From the NCBI GenBank assembly GCA_030247675.1, contig JAOTRX010000010.1, positions 1 through 64,000 on the forward strand: a stretch of DNA of 64,000 nucleotides. Reading direction: 5' to 3'. A program made the position numbers and the translations under genes. This DNA is from Desulforhopalus sp. (GTDB lineage: Bacteria > Desulfobacterota > Desulfobulbia > Desulfobulbales > Desulfocapsaceae). The number at the start of each line of letters is the position of its first letter. Position 1 is the stretch's first letter. Positions 8,958 through 17,286 of the stretch are shown piece after piece. A model generated the notes under the pieces. The model worked only from the letters and a program-made list of their open reading frames with translations. It ran no database searches and was not told the origin of the DNA.

Positions 8958-9044
8958 GCACCTTGTTCTGGCGCAAGGCGCAAGGGCAAGGTGCTTGACG
9001 AAGTCAGCGGCACGATTCTCGGCGACGCAGTCGCCGAGAATCGT
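8955..9044. repeat. Two strong adjacent palindromes
   Basis: First palindrome: CAAGCACCTTG (8955-8965) with CAAGGTGCTTG (8987-8997). Second: a 15-base perfect arm 9012-9026 (ACGATTCTCGGCGAC), loop GCA, and its exact complement 9030-9044. Neither has a T-tract on either strand, so they are not simple terminators. They lie just past the 3' end of gajB and are GC-rich in an AT-rich setting. They may be REP-like elements or recombination sites. Confidence 0.6.
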
Positions 9045-9121
9045 AAGTTTAGCGTGAATCGCGCCTTTTGCGGTTTCCGCTGAATTTACTGGTTCGGTGA
9101 AATTACTTTTATTCTAAGTTT

Positions 9122-10963
9122 TCAATCTTTATCGAAGTCCTTCAAAAATCGAGAAATCTTTCGAGCCTTATAATCGCCCCATGGCATCATTCTTTTTTGT
9201 GGCCAGGAAACGAACAAAAATCGCTTTGCGCGGGTGAAGGCGACGTAAAGGTTGTTTTTCTCCTGCGACATCTCAACGCCTCCGCTTCGCACCGCACGAT
9301 AATCAGGGAAAGTCTCATCATCCATTCCAATGAGAAAGACAATATCGAATTCCTGACCTTTCATCGTGTGTACGGTGCTCAATGTTATGCCAGTATGTTG
9401 TGACAATGGATGAGTTTGCCCCAGAGCCATAGCGTTTTTGAACTGATGCAATGATTTGGTGTCTGTCTTCTTGGCATAGTTATGCCAGTGTTTCAGCAAC
9501 TCATCAATATCATTGTAGATCATGAACCTATCGTTTTCGTTCTCAATGAACAAATTTTCCTTAAATTTCTCCAGGATTCTTTTTAGGTTGTTACCATCAT
9601 CATTCAACTTTATGACCGATTTTATTAGGTCTTTATTCGACTCATCAGATATTTGCGGAATTATATCTTCTAAAATGGTGCTCTCATTAGTTCCTATATT
9701 CAAACGGGCAAACAATCGTTGCTTATGCAAGATATCTTGTGGATTCAGTCTTACTCGTAATGCAAGATCAAATATCTTCATTAAATCTGACTCAAACAGA
9801 ATCGCTCCTGGCGTCATCTTGTAGTAAAATGGTAATGATCTGTCACGTAATTGAGCTTCTAATGGCTTAAAAATATACTTGTTTCGTGCAAGAACTGCTA
9901 TTCTCTCTGAGGTAATATCCCCTTCAATATCGTTATGCTTTTTCATGCCTATTAATTCATTTACTTTGTCAACAACCCATAGCGACTCCTCTTCTTCATC
10001 TGAAAAAGCATTTAAATCAAAAATTCCTTCTTTTACAGTTCCAGTAATATATTCTGCATCAGGTACAACTTTGCCTGCTGCTGACAAAACAGCTTTTGAA
10101 GACCGGAAATTTTCATTCAACTCATAAATGACGGGCTTAAAAAAACGAACAAACATTTTATCCATATAGTCAGGAGAAGAACCATTAAAGTGATAAATGG
10201 ATTGATTCGGGTCACCAACCATCATTATATTAGTGAATTCATTATTAGCCAAAGCAAGCAATAGTTGATATTGGGCATTATTTAAATCTTGTGCCTCATC
10301 CACACAGATAGCATAGAAACTCCGACGATATAGAGCGGCAGTTTTGGGAAAATTTACGAGCAAGCTATGAGCGAACAGCAATAAGTCGTCAAAATCAATC
10401 CCATTTTGAGCATGCAGGATATCCTGATAGTTTTGATACAATAAAACGATATCTTCATCATCGGTATGCTTATAGAGTTCATTTTCAGCTATCAATTTTC
10501 GTTTTACCTCTGATATAAAACTCAAGACACGATATCGGAAATCTTTTTTTTGTTTTTCATCTTGTTTCTTATATTTAATGGCATAAGAAGGGGTCTGTTG
10601 GATCGCCTGGCTGACCAACTCTATCCTATCTGCTTCGTCTTCAAAAATATGAGGCATTTTCGAAAAACCTATTAAATTGCCATGATTTTCCAATATATGC
10701 TGGCAAAAGCTATGAAATGTCCCAATGAACGTCCGTGTCTCTATTTCAGAAATATCGCTTAATCGTTCCTTGATTTCTTCGCCAGCCTTGTTGGTAAAAG
10801 TAAGAGCAAGAATCTTTTTTTTCGATTTATTAATCAGATAACGGACCCTTTCCGTTAAAACTCTCGTCTTGCCACTTCCGGCACTGGCCTTCACATAAAT
10901 TGGGCCGTCTTCAGCATGGACAATTTTTTTCTGCTTTTCAGACAGATTGATTTCGATTGTCAT
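9122..10963 (-). CDS. gajB: Gabija defence helicase GajB (UvrD family)
   Basis: A 613-residue superfamily 1A helicase. It has the Walker A motif KASAGSGKTRV (about residues 24-34), motif Ia TFTNKA, Walker B VDEAQDL (about 220), motif III GDPNQSIYHFNG, motif IV ENFRSS, motif V TVHTMKGQEFD, and motif VI LYVAFTRAK. GajB works with the GajA endonuclease in the Gabija antiphage system, sensing DNA ends or single strands and hydrolysing nucleotides. The start is two bases after the gajA stop, so the two are co-translated. It is somewhat longer than the best-studied GajB proteins (about 500 residues); the helicase core looks complete. Confidence 0.9.
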   Translation of the reverse strand: MTIEINLSEKQKKIVHAEDGPIYVKASAGSGKTRVLTERVRYLINKSKKKILALTFTNKAGEEIKERLSDISEIETRTFIGTFHSFCQHILENHGNLIGFSKMPHIFEDEADRIELVSQAIQQTPSYAIKYKKQDEKQKKDFRYRVLSFISEVKRKLIAENELYKHTDDEDIVLLYQNYQDILHAQNGIDFDDLLLFAHSLLVNFPKTAALYRRSFYAICVDEAQDLNNAQYQLLLALANNEFTNIMMVGDPNQSIYHFNGSSPDYMDKMFVRFFKPVIYELNENFRSSKAVLSAAGKVVPDAEYITGTVKEGIFDLNAFSDEEEESLWVVDKVNELIGMKKHNDIEGDITSERIAVLARNKYIFKPLEAQLRDRSLPFYYKMTPGAILFESDLMKIFDLALRVRLNPQDILHKQRLFARLNIGTNESTILEDIIPQISDESNKDLIKSVIKLNDDGNNLKRILEKFKENLFIENENDRFMIYNDIDELLKHWHNYAKKTDTKSLHQFKNAMALGQTHPLSQHTGITLSTVHTMKGQEFDIVFLIGMDDETFPDYRAVRSGGVEMSQEKNNLYVAFTRAKRFLFVSWPQKRMMPWGDYKARKISRFLKDFDKD

Positions 10964-10965
10964 GC

Positions 10966-12729
10966 TTATGCCTCCTCTAAATGTAAAATGGCAGATATTC
11001 TACTAAACAGATCAACAACCTTTGGTGGCAGTGCCTTTTCGCTGCCTATTATCTGTTCTGCGATTGCGGGACCATATTGAGTCTTGGTTCCAGTAATGAT
11101 CTCATATAATTTTTCATTATTGTAATCTGCTATTTCTTTTACTTTTGCCGCTTTGTGTTTCTTATTTGCATAATTATCTAAAGATATGATCGCCTTTTTG
11201 ATTTCATCACCATAACCATCATCTAGAAGTTGCCTTTCGAAGTCCTTACCGTCATCTAGGAATACAACACACTCTGTCTCGTCTTTCTTGCTTCCGCATT
11301 TCGAGAATTGATCCTTAACACTCGCTTTGATATTTTTGTCTGGTGTATTTTCTGCATCACTGAAAATTAACCACGGGATATTAAAGGATTCAGCAAATCG
11401 TATAAAAGGCAGATAACCTCCATGCCCCCCTACGCCCACAAAGTCGAGCGCAAGTTCAACAGGGGTCTTTCCGAAATATTTTTGGGCAAGAATGGGCAGT
11501 GCTTGCTCCTCTGTCTCTCCTTCGAAGAATATGATCAGTTTTGAGAAAAATATTTCACCCCTGGTGTTGATGACCTGTCGATTAATTTTTCTGATGTCTT
11601 CAGGAGAGAGGATATCCACCAACATCCTGCCACATGTCACTGTTCTATCCTTATAAAAATTACGCAACTGGGCAAGGGTTGCAGTAGCCGATATATAGGG
11701 CGAATGTGTTGAGATGATTTTTTGGCCTGCGATGGCTTCTATCTGCCTAAAAAGCTTCTTCTGGGCATTGGGATGCAAATGGGCTTCCGGTTCTTCTATT
11801 GCAAGAACAGGGAAGAACACAGACTTATCTTTTTGGGCATTATTAGATAGCAGAGTAATAAACGATTTCAGCGTTAAAAGAGATGACCAACTTCTTGTCC
11901 CCATACCGTGATATTCCATCGAAAAGCTGTCCCGGTTGTCAGTGTAATAAATTGTCAACCCTTTGTTCAAATCACGGACCTTTTTCGTGAATGGTGTTAT
12001 TTCTATCCCGTCACCATGGCTATCCATTGCGGTATTAAGTTCTTTTAAATTCGTCTTGATATTCGACAGTATATCGCTGCTACTGACGGCCTTTTCATTC
12101 AGTATTTTTATCTGATCCTCGATTTCCTGGAGATCACCAGGGGAGTATTCAATCTTGGATAACATCCTGCCAAGGTAGGAATTTTTAAGTTTTGTGTCCT
12201 CTAGGATGTCCCGCTGGGCGTCCATATAATAGAACGGTATTTCATCGAAACGGAAATTTGTTCTTTTAGCGTCTTCAGCTTCAAACCATTTAGAACCATC
12301 ATCCTGTTCGAATTCAGGCCAATCTTGCAGGATATATTGTTGAGTATTGTAATTGTTTTTTATTATATCAAATGTGATGACTGTTCGAAGCGGAACGAAA
12401 GCTGCTCCTTCAGCATTATTACGGACTCTATCGGTAGTGAAAAGTATCTCCCATTCCTCTGGAAATTCTTCCATTTGAGTGCCATCGTCGCTTAACGGAA
12501 CAATCAATAGGTCGATTATAATTTTATCGGAAATCAAGCTTCCATGGATAAAGAAATCATCCTGGGAAACAAACTGCCTACTTCCCAATGATAATTGCAG
12601 TGCCTTAAGAAAGGATGTTTTTCCGGTATTGTTCATTCCTGTCAGAACTGTGGTTTCTTCAAGCGGAACCTCAATATTTTCTAAGCCACGAAAACCTGAA
12701 ATGCGAACTGTTTTTATCAGAATGCTCAT
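10966..12729 (-). CDS. gajA: Gabija defence endonuclease GajA (OLD family)
   Basis: 587 residues, the normal GajA size. The N-terminal ABC-type ATPase domain has Walker A GMNNTGKTSF (about residues 31-40), a split middle region, and Walker B LAIEEPEAHLHP (about 310). The C-terminal TOPRIM nuclease domain has FFEGETEEQA (about 405) and the acidic LIFSDAEN (about 450). GajA is a nucleotide-regulated nicking endonuclease that assembles with GajB and cuts phage DNA when nucleotides are depleted. It is the first gene of the operon; ATG follows AGGCATAGAAAA. All key acidic residues are visible, so the system appears functional. Confidence 0.92.
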   Translation of the reverse strand: MSILIKTVRISGFRGLENIEVPLEETTVLTGMNNTGKTSFLKALQLSLGSRQFVSQDDFFIHGSLISDKIIIDLLIVPLSDDGTQMEEFPEEWEILFTTDRVRNNAEGAAFVPLRTVITFDIIKNNYNTQQYILQDWPEFEQDDGSKWFEAEDAKRTNFRFDEIPFYYMDAQRDILEDTKLKNSYLGRMLSKIEYSPGDLQEIEDQIKILNEKAVSSSDILSNIKTNLKELNTAMDSHGDGIEITPFTKKVRDLNKGLTIYYTDNRDSFSMEYHGMGTRSWSSLLTLKSFITLLSNNAQKDKSVFFPVLAIEEPEAHLHPNAQKKLFRQIEAIAGQKIISTHSPYISATATLAQLRNFYKDRTVTCGRMLVDILSPEDIRKINRQVINTRGEIFFSKLIIFFEGETEEQALPILAQKYFGKTPVELALDFVGVGGHGGYLPFIRFAESFNIPWLIFSDAENTPDKNIKASVKDQFSKCGSKKDETECVVFLDDGKDFERQLLDDGYGDEIKKAIISLDNYANKKHKAAKVKEIADYNNEKLYEIITGTKTQYGPAIAEQIIGSEKALPPKVVDLFSRISAILHLEEA

Positions 12730-12972
12730 TTTTCTATGCCTCTATCGAATCTGGACAAATGTTGGTATTGGCAAAATGCATGTACAATACAGCAATGCAT
12801 TCCTTTTTCAGGTTTTCAACACTCTTTATTATTATTAAGAAGGCTTTGATTGTTTTCTTTAAATTGATTTTTCTGGCTTTGATATCCCCCTCATCAAAGC
12901 GTTTATACTTACTACTACAGTATTTTTTACACCGAACGCGAAATTAACCGGCGAGCTTCAGCGAGTCCTTGT

Positions 12973-13821
12973 TTAATGTTTTGTTGGGCTTTTATTATTA
13001 TCTAAATTAAATTCGATCAGCATCTCAATGTATTTTGAAATGCCGATTAATGTCTCTACAATTAACTTTAAATAATTATTTATGAATTTATTTGTTAAGT
13101 AATATATCCAAGGTTCGTCATTGGTAGTAGAACAGGTTAACCATTCTTCTGGCCATTTTTCTTCTACAATCTTTGTTTGAAATTTTTTTCTTTCGCTAAT
13201 TGGCCATTCGAATCCACAGTGAAACATAGAGTTTCTGAATGAAAACAGAATTTTTAAGGCGGGTTCCAAATCATTTGGTATATACCTGGATACTCCAAGC
13301 TCAGTATTCATTTGAATTATTCCACTTACTAAATTTTTTTCAAATTTGTCATTTTGAAAAAAAAAGTGGCAGTCCCAAACTTTTTTACCTGTACGCTCTA
13401 ACCTCTTACTACTAGGAACTATATTTAAAATAGTGTATATATTTTCTTTTACCCCATGAAATAGATGAAAGAATAAAGATTCTGTGAAAGGAGCTAGCAT
13501 GCCAATTGCTGACATACTATGTGCAGCATCTTGAAATATTGACTTTTGTATTAATTCACTTCTATTATCGCTCAAATACTGAGCATAGTCGTCATTATCT
13601 CCATTAACTTCCCTTGCTGCTTTGTCAGCTTTTTCAATTTTCCCCCTTAATTCTTCATCTGCTTCATATTGTCTGATTAGTAAATCAACAATTGCAAGCA
13701 ATTGTGATTCATACTCCAATAATGGAATGATACCATTTATGTGATAAATAGAATCATCATCTATAAGGCTATAGGTTGTTTCAATCCTGTTTTTAAGATC
13801 AATTAGGTATTGTATTGGCAT
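12973..13821 (-). CDS. HEPN-like hypothetical protein
   Basis: A 282-residue, AT-rich, mostly helical protein. FRNSMFHCGFEW (about residues 195-206) contains R-x4-H, the motif expected of a HEPN ribonuclease. Upstream helices (SESLFFHLFHGVKENI) fit the same fold. HEPN proteins are frequent in toxin and antiphage systems; no nucleotidyltransferase antitoxin partner is adjacent. The last codons (SPTKH) fall in a GCCCAACAA element that is repeated in inverted form just upstream of the start, so the gene resembles a mobile cassette. Assignment rests on one short motif. Confidence 0.6.
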   Translation of the reverse strand: MPIQYLIDLKNRIETTYSLIDDDSIYHINGIIPLLEYESQLLAIVDLLIRQYEADEELRGKIEKADKAAREVNGDNDDYAQYLSDNRSELIQKSIFQDAAHSMSAIGMLAPFTESLFFHLFHGVKENIYTILNIVPSSKRLERTGKKVWDCHFFFQNDKFEKNLVSGIIQMNTELGVSRYIPNDLEPALKILFSFRNSMFHCGFEWPISERKKFQTKIVEEKWPEEWLTCSTTNDEPWIYYLTNKFINNYLKLIVETLIGISKYIEMLIEFNLDNNKSPTKH

Positions 13822-14346
13822 GTTTTTTTAGGCCCAACAAGTTATTGTCTAGTTTTCCAGCTATCTCCAAAGACCAGCATGCCTTAACAAATCAAAATGC
13901 TGATGGAAGGCCTGTTTCTAACTGGTTACACGTATTTTTTGGTGATATCTAGAAGCTTGTTATCATCCGTTTGATCGATTTGTCTTACTATTTTGCAGGT
14001 TCTCATATCAACTTTCTGGCCGGGACTCAAAACGAACCTGAATGCCAGAGACCCAAATCTCTGTTTTTTCATCGGGGACGCTCTCTGAACCTGTTTCGGA
14101 CAAGGTCCACATAATTCCAAATTATCCTAACTCGATAATCAAAAAAACGGTATGAAATTATCCTTGAAATTCCGATCTGACAAGACCACTCTCTCCAGCT
14201 GAACCACACACAGAGAGCACAGGTCCATCTTTTCCTCTCATTAGGATCGCTCAAAACTTGAATCATCGGCAAATTCTTTACAGGGATGTGTCCTCCAACA
14301 TTGCAGTTCTGTTGTTCTGGCTGAAAAAGATATTATCATTCTGACT
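13822..14346. other. Intergenic with fragmentary ORFs
   Basis: A CAGCAT/ATGCTG hairpin lies near 13880-13910, and a GCCCAACAA element at 13832-13840. On the minus strand a short frame (13926 to about 14060) ends in QTDDNKLLDITKKYV and may be the tail of a degraded gene. Nothing else is convincing. Confidence 0.4.
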
Positions 14347-15219
14347 ATGGCGACAGAAGACTTTCTCAGAATTGGTACCTGCAGCTGGAAGTATGACTCC
14401 TGGGAGGGGCTGGTCTATCCTCGCGGTAAAGAAATAAATTACCTCAAGGAATACAGTAGTCATTTTTCAACCGTCGAAGTTGATCAATGGTTCTGGTCCC
14501 TGTTCAAAGGAAATACCGTGGTTCTTCCGAAACCTGAAGTTGTCCGAGAATATGCGGAATCAGTACCACCGGGATTTATCTTCAGCATCAAAGTCCCGAA
14601 CAGCATCACCTTGACCCACCACTACAACAAAAAGAAAAACGCACCCCTGATCCCCAACCCACATTTCCTTTCCACTGAATTAATGGGGAAATTCCTGCAG
14701 ACCTTGGAGCCGCTTGGCGATCATATCGGCCCATTGATGTTTCAGTTCGAGTACTTGAATAAAAACAAAATGGCCAGCCTGGGTCATTTCACAGAAATGT
14801 TTAAAGTCTTCCTTCAGGGTCTGCCGGCGGGATATAAGTATTGCATCGAGATCCGAAATCCGAATTATCTAAAGGATGAGTATTTTGATTTTCTCGCCGA
14901 GCATCACCTGGGTCCTGTATTTCTGCAGGGGTATTACATGCCTTCGATTTTTGAAGTGTACGGGAAGTTCAAGGATAGACTGAGTGATCCGGTAGTGCTG
15001 AGACTTCATGGTTTGGATCGACAGGGAATCGAAGAACGGACAAAAAATGTCTGGGATAATATTGTCGATCCAAGGGATGATGAACTCTTACACCTGAGAA
15101 ATATTGTGATCGATCTGCGGGAACGGCGACACCAGGTCTTTTTAAACGTAAACAATCATTACGAGGGTTCTGCACCTCGAACCATAGAGAAGATCAGAAC
15201 GCTTCTGCAATTTGTGTGA
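14347..15219 (+). CDS. DUF72 family protein (YecE-like)
   Basis: 290 residues with the DUF72 TIM-barrel features: IGTCSWKYDSWEGLVYP at the N-terminus, FSTVEVDQWFW (about 39-49; the family usually has NxTFY here), FSIKVPNSIT (about 79), LMFQFE (about 134), YCIEIRNPNY (about 163), VLRLHG near 220 and FLNVNNHYEGSAP (about 265). The biochemical function of the family is unsettled. Codon use is closer to the core genome than to the AT-rich island before it. It appears to be a single-gene unit. Confidence 0.85.
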   Translation: MATEDFLRIGTCSWKYDSWEGLVYPRGKEINYLKEYSSHFSTVEVDQWFWSLFKGNTVVLPKPEVVREYAESVPPGFIFSIKVPNSITLTHHYNKKKNAPLIPNPHFLSTELMGKFLQTLEPLGDHIGPLMFQFEYLNKNKMASLGHFTEMFKVFLQGLPAGYKYCIEIRNPNYLKDEYFDFLAEHHLGPVFLQGYYMPSIFEVYGKFKDRLSDPVVLRLHGLDRQGIEERTKNVWDNIVDPRDDELLHLRNIVIDLRERRHQVFLNVNNHYEGSAPRTIEKIRTLLQFV

Positions 15220-15338
15220 GAATGCAGGACTTCCACAAATAATCATACATCCCGGAGGACTAGGCCATTGATGTTCACCGAACTTGAGTGTGCTCTTGTA
15301 CGCAGGAATCTTTTGTTTTCATAGAACATCTGACTGCC

Positions 15339-15684
15339 TCAGAGACTAACGGTGGCCCAAACATCGTCCTGCAGTTTCGGTTCATATTGCATTATAAACT
15401 CAGTCCAACCCCATGGTGGATTCAAGATCTCAACCCCAACGGATCGTCCGTTGCCATCAATGTTTGACCATCTGGGCCTCACACTCATTTTAAAGTTTTT
15501 CCCTTGGCCACTGACGACAACCGTCATTATTTTTGCTTTCCCATTCAGTTTCTTCGGCAGATCTGTCAAGCATACGCCGAATCTGGACACGTCAGAAATC
15601 ACCCCCTTGAAAAAAGCCGACTCCATCGGAAGCATCAACAGAGAGGTTCTTTATCTCTAGTCGCGGATGATTTCGTTGTTTCAT
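15339..15684 (-). pseudogene. PilZ-domain protein, frameshifted
   Basis: The ATG at 15684 begins MKQRNHPRLEIKNLSVD, a typical PilZ start with the R-x3-R c-di-GMP element, but this frame stops after about 30 codons. The continuation (GVISDVSRFGVCL, then RPRWSN and VGVEILNPP) is in another frame from about 15610 to 15339. The switch falls in a run of six T and five G (minus strand; 15602-15615). One indel restores an intact protein of about 114 residues. It could be a real mutation, a slippage site or a sequencing error. The start directly follows the stop of the gene upstream (TAA-ATG). Confidence 0.7.
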
Positions 15685-15979
15685 TTACTCCTCTCCGATA
15701 ATTTTGCCGCGCATATAGTTGTGTCGCGGATTTGCATAGGACTCAATGACAGATCTGTACATTTGCCATTCGCCTCTAAAAAAACACCTCGGCTCAAACC
15801 AATCCGATTTTTTTCCAGTACCCCTCAATTTCAAGCTTCTGTTTGAGAAATTCAAAGAGGTCGTTTTTAGAGTAGTTGCCCCGAAACCGTCTACGGAATT
15901 CGGAGAGAATGGCTTGCTGTTGTTGCGGTTGGTAGAGGTCCCATTCAATCAAGAGATCCTGTTGTTGATTCTGAGTCAT
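15685..15979 (-). pseudogene. Small hypothetical protein, frameshifted
   Basis: The ATG at 15979 opens a frame MTQNQQQDLLIEWDLYQ to YWKK, followed by stop. The sequence after the A7 run (minus strand; 15808-15814) makes sense in the neighbouring frame: KKSDWFEPRCFF, then ESYANPRHNYMRGK to a stop at 15685. Joining the two at the homopolymer gives about 98 residues. It is the first gene of a two-gene unit with the PilZ gene, which is broken the same way. The function is not recognised; coupling to PilZ suggests a link to c-di-GMP. Confidence 0.6.
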
Positions 15980-15997
15980 GGTGTGTAATTTTTTCAA

Positions 15998-16265
15998 GTT
16001 AGGGTTGTTTTTTTAAAAGGAACGTTGTCTTTCAGCAGTCATCTTGATGTCCCTCCATGTCCGACTATAATAAGCTTTGAAACCTTACAAATATCTTACT
16101 GCTGCAGGACTGATTCGAGGAAAAGATAGGGCCTGGCCGCTCAGGTGGTAAAGTGAAGGCAGGATACGTCTTGCTATTCCGCGTCACCTCAACAAGGGTC
16201 ATGGAAGCCGTCGCTGAGTTCACCGCGACTACAGTGAATAATGGCCGTTGGCTGATCTCACCCCA
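15998..16265. other. Intergenic, nothing recognised
   Basis: No ORF, RNA or clear repeat was identified before the DUF429 remnant. Confidence 0.4.
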
Positions 16266-16485
16266 TCATCGTCGCCGGCATTGACGTAGGAGGCATCAGT
16301 CAGGGGTCTCATGCAGTTGTGTTCGTGATGGATTATATGGCGACAGGTTTCAAGCGACGAATGTGACTGAAATCGTCAGCGGGAGTTGCAACGAGATGCA
16401 GGTCAAGGTCATCGGTATCGACGCCCCTTGTCGCTGGAGTGCGGACGGCAGAGCCCGGCCGGCAGAACGAGAGTTGATCAGATGA
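16266..16485 (+). pseudogene. DUF429-like remnant
   Basis: One frame gives IVAGIDVGGISQGSHAVVF and then a stop near 16366. Another frame gives VIGIDAPCRWSADGRARPAEREL to a stop at 16485. Both pieces match the start of DUF429 proteins (GIDVG..KG.HAV, then IDAP.xW...G.R..ER.L), but the intervening residues are lost and the C-terminal part is absent. The gene is broken by frameshift and deletion. Confidence 0.6.
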
Positions 16486-16606
16486 GACCGTCCTTCCAAG
16501 ATCAACCGGGTAAAATAATTATCACAAAATATTGATTGGATTTTTTCAGGGGGCTGCTTTGGTGTTCGGTGTGGGGGAGAGCATGGGGGAAAGAAAATTT
16601 AGGTAT

Positions 16607-16637
16607 AAAAAAAGGGGATAAGATTTAATCTTAACCC
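16607..16637 (-). terminator. Terminator after the tRNA(CAT) fragment
   Basis: On the minus strand, GGGTTAAGAT and ATCTTATCCC arms are followed by TTTTTTT. It sits 14 bases past the CCA end of the tRNA fragment, where a native tRNA terminator would be. Confidence 0.7.
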
Positions 16638-16650
16638 ATTGAATTTCCAA

Positions 16651-16697
16651 TGGTAGCTGGGACAGGATTTGAACCTGTGACCTTCGGGTTATGAGCC
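16651..16697 (-). tRNA. 3' fragment of a CAT-anticodon tRNA (attachment site)
   Basis: The minus strand reads CTCATAACCCGAAGG, then a T-arm (ACAGG-TTCAAAT-CCTGT), acceptor CCCAGCT and ACCA. This is the tRNA from anticodon loop to CCA. The 5' half is absent: the bases upstream of the anticodon loop do not pair with the 3' stem. Such 3' halves are left where a tyrosine recombinase integrates. Anticodon CAT means Met or lysidine-modified Ile. It is not a functional tRNA gene. Confidence 0.75.
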
Positions 16698-16989
16698 ACG
16701 GACAGTCTGCAAACCATTCGGGGCTTTTCTGCCTCGGGTGTCATGTTGATTCTTAATCATGTCATGAAAAACTCTTCAGTTCTCCAAGATTGTAGCCGAC
16801 AACATCTTCAACCCGGTATGTCACCAGCCTAGCAATTTCGAATAGGAAATTCCTTTTCGGCTGAAACGGTCATTTCTCAGCCATGTTCTACTCCGTGTTT
16901 GTCGGTACGAATCTTTTTCCACTTCATTATTCACCATAAAAAGAACCCTGAAAATAATTGCCAGGCAGGCTGCAAGGGTTCGAAGTTCT
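16698..16989. other. Intergenic between att site and integrase remnant
   Basis: Nearly 300 bases without coding signal, probably part of the mobile element that owned the truncated integrase. Confidence 0.4.
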
Positions 16990-17286
16990 TCAGGAGCTAC
17001 TGTCACTCGGGAAGGAAATTATTTTATTGCTCGAATTCCCCCCTTCGGCCTTCATCGCATCCGACAAAATATCGTCAACAGTATCAGAGGCCCGGCGTAA
17101 AGCCTCATCGCGGTAATGTATATAGCGTTGCGTCATCTGGGGGCTTTTGTGGGTCAAAAGTTTTTGCAGGGTAAACATGTCCACTTTACCGGAGCTTGCC
17201 AACATTGTTGCGTAAACGTGCCGCAAACCATGAAGGGGCCGGAAGTCGGCGGGTAGTCCGGCTGCCGCTTTGTCTTCACCCATCAA
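16990..17286 (-). pseudogene. Truncated tyrosine recombinase (C-terminal part)
   Basis: 98 codons that carry only the C-terminal catalytic half of a phage-type integrase: HGLRHVYATMLASSG (box II His and Arg), then LLTHKSPQMTQRYIHY, with the nucleophile tyrosine in RYIHY. The N-terminal DNA-binding domain and the first catalytic arginine are missing. It begins one base after the stop of the intact integrase, as if a recombination event had replaced its front half. It differs in sequence from the neighbouring integrase, so it came from a second element. Confidence 0.8.
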
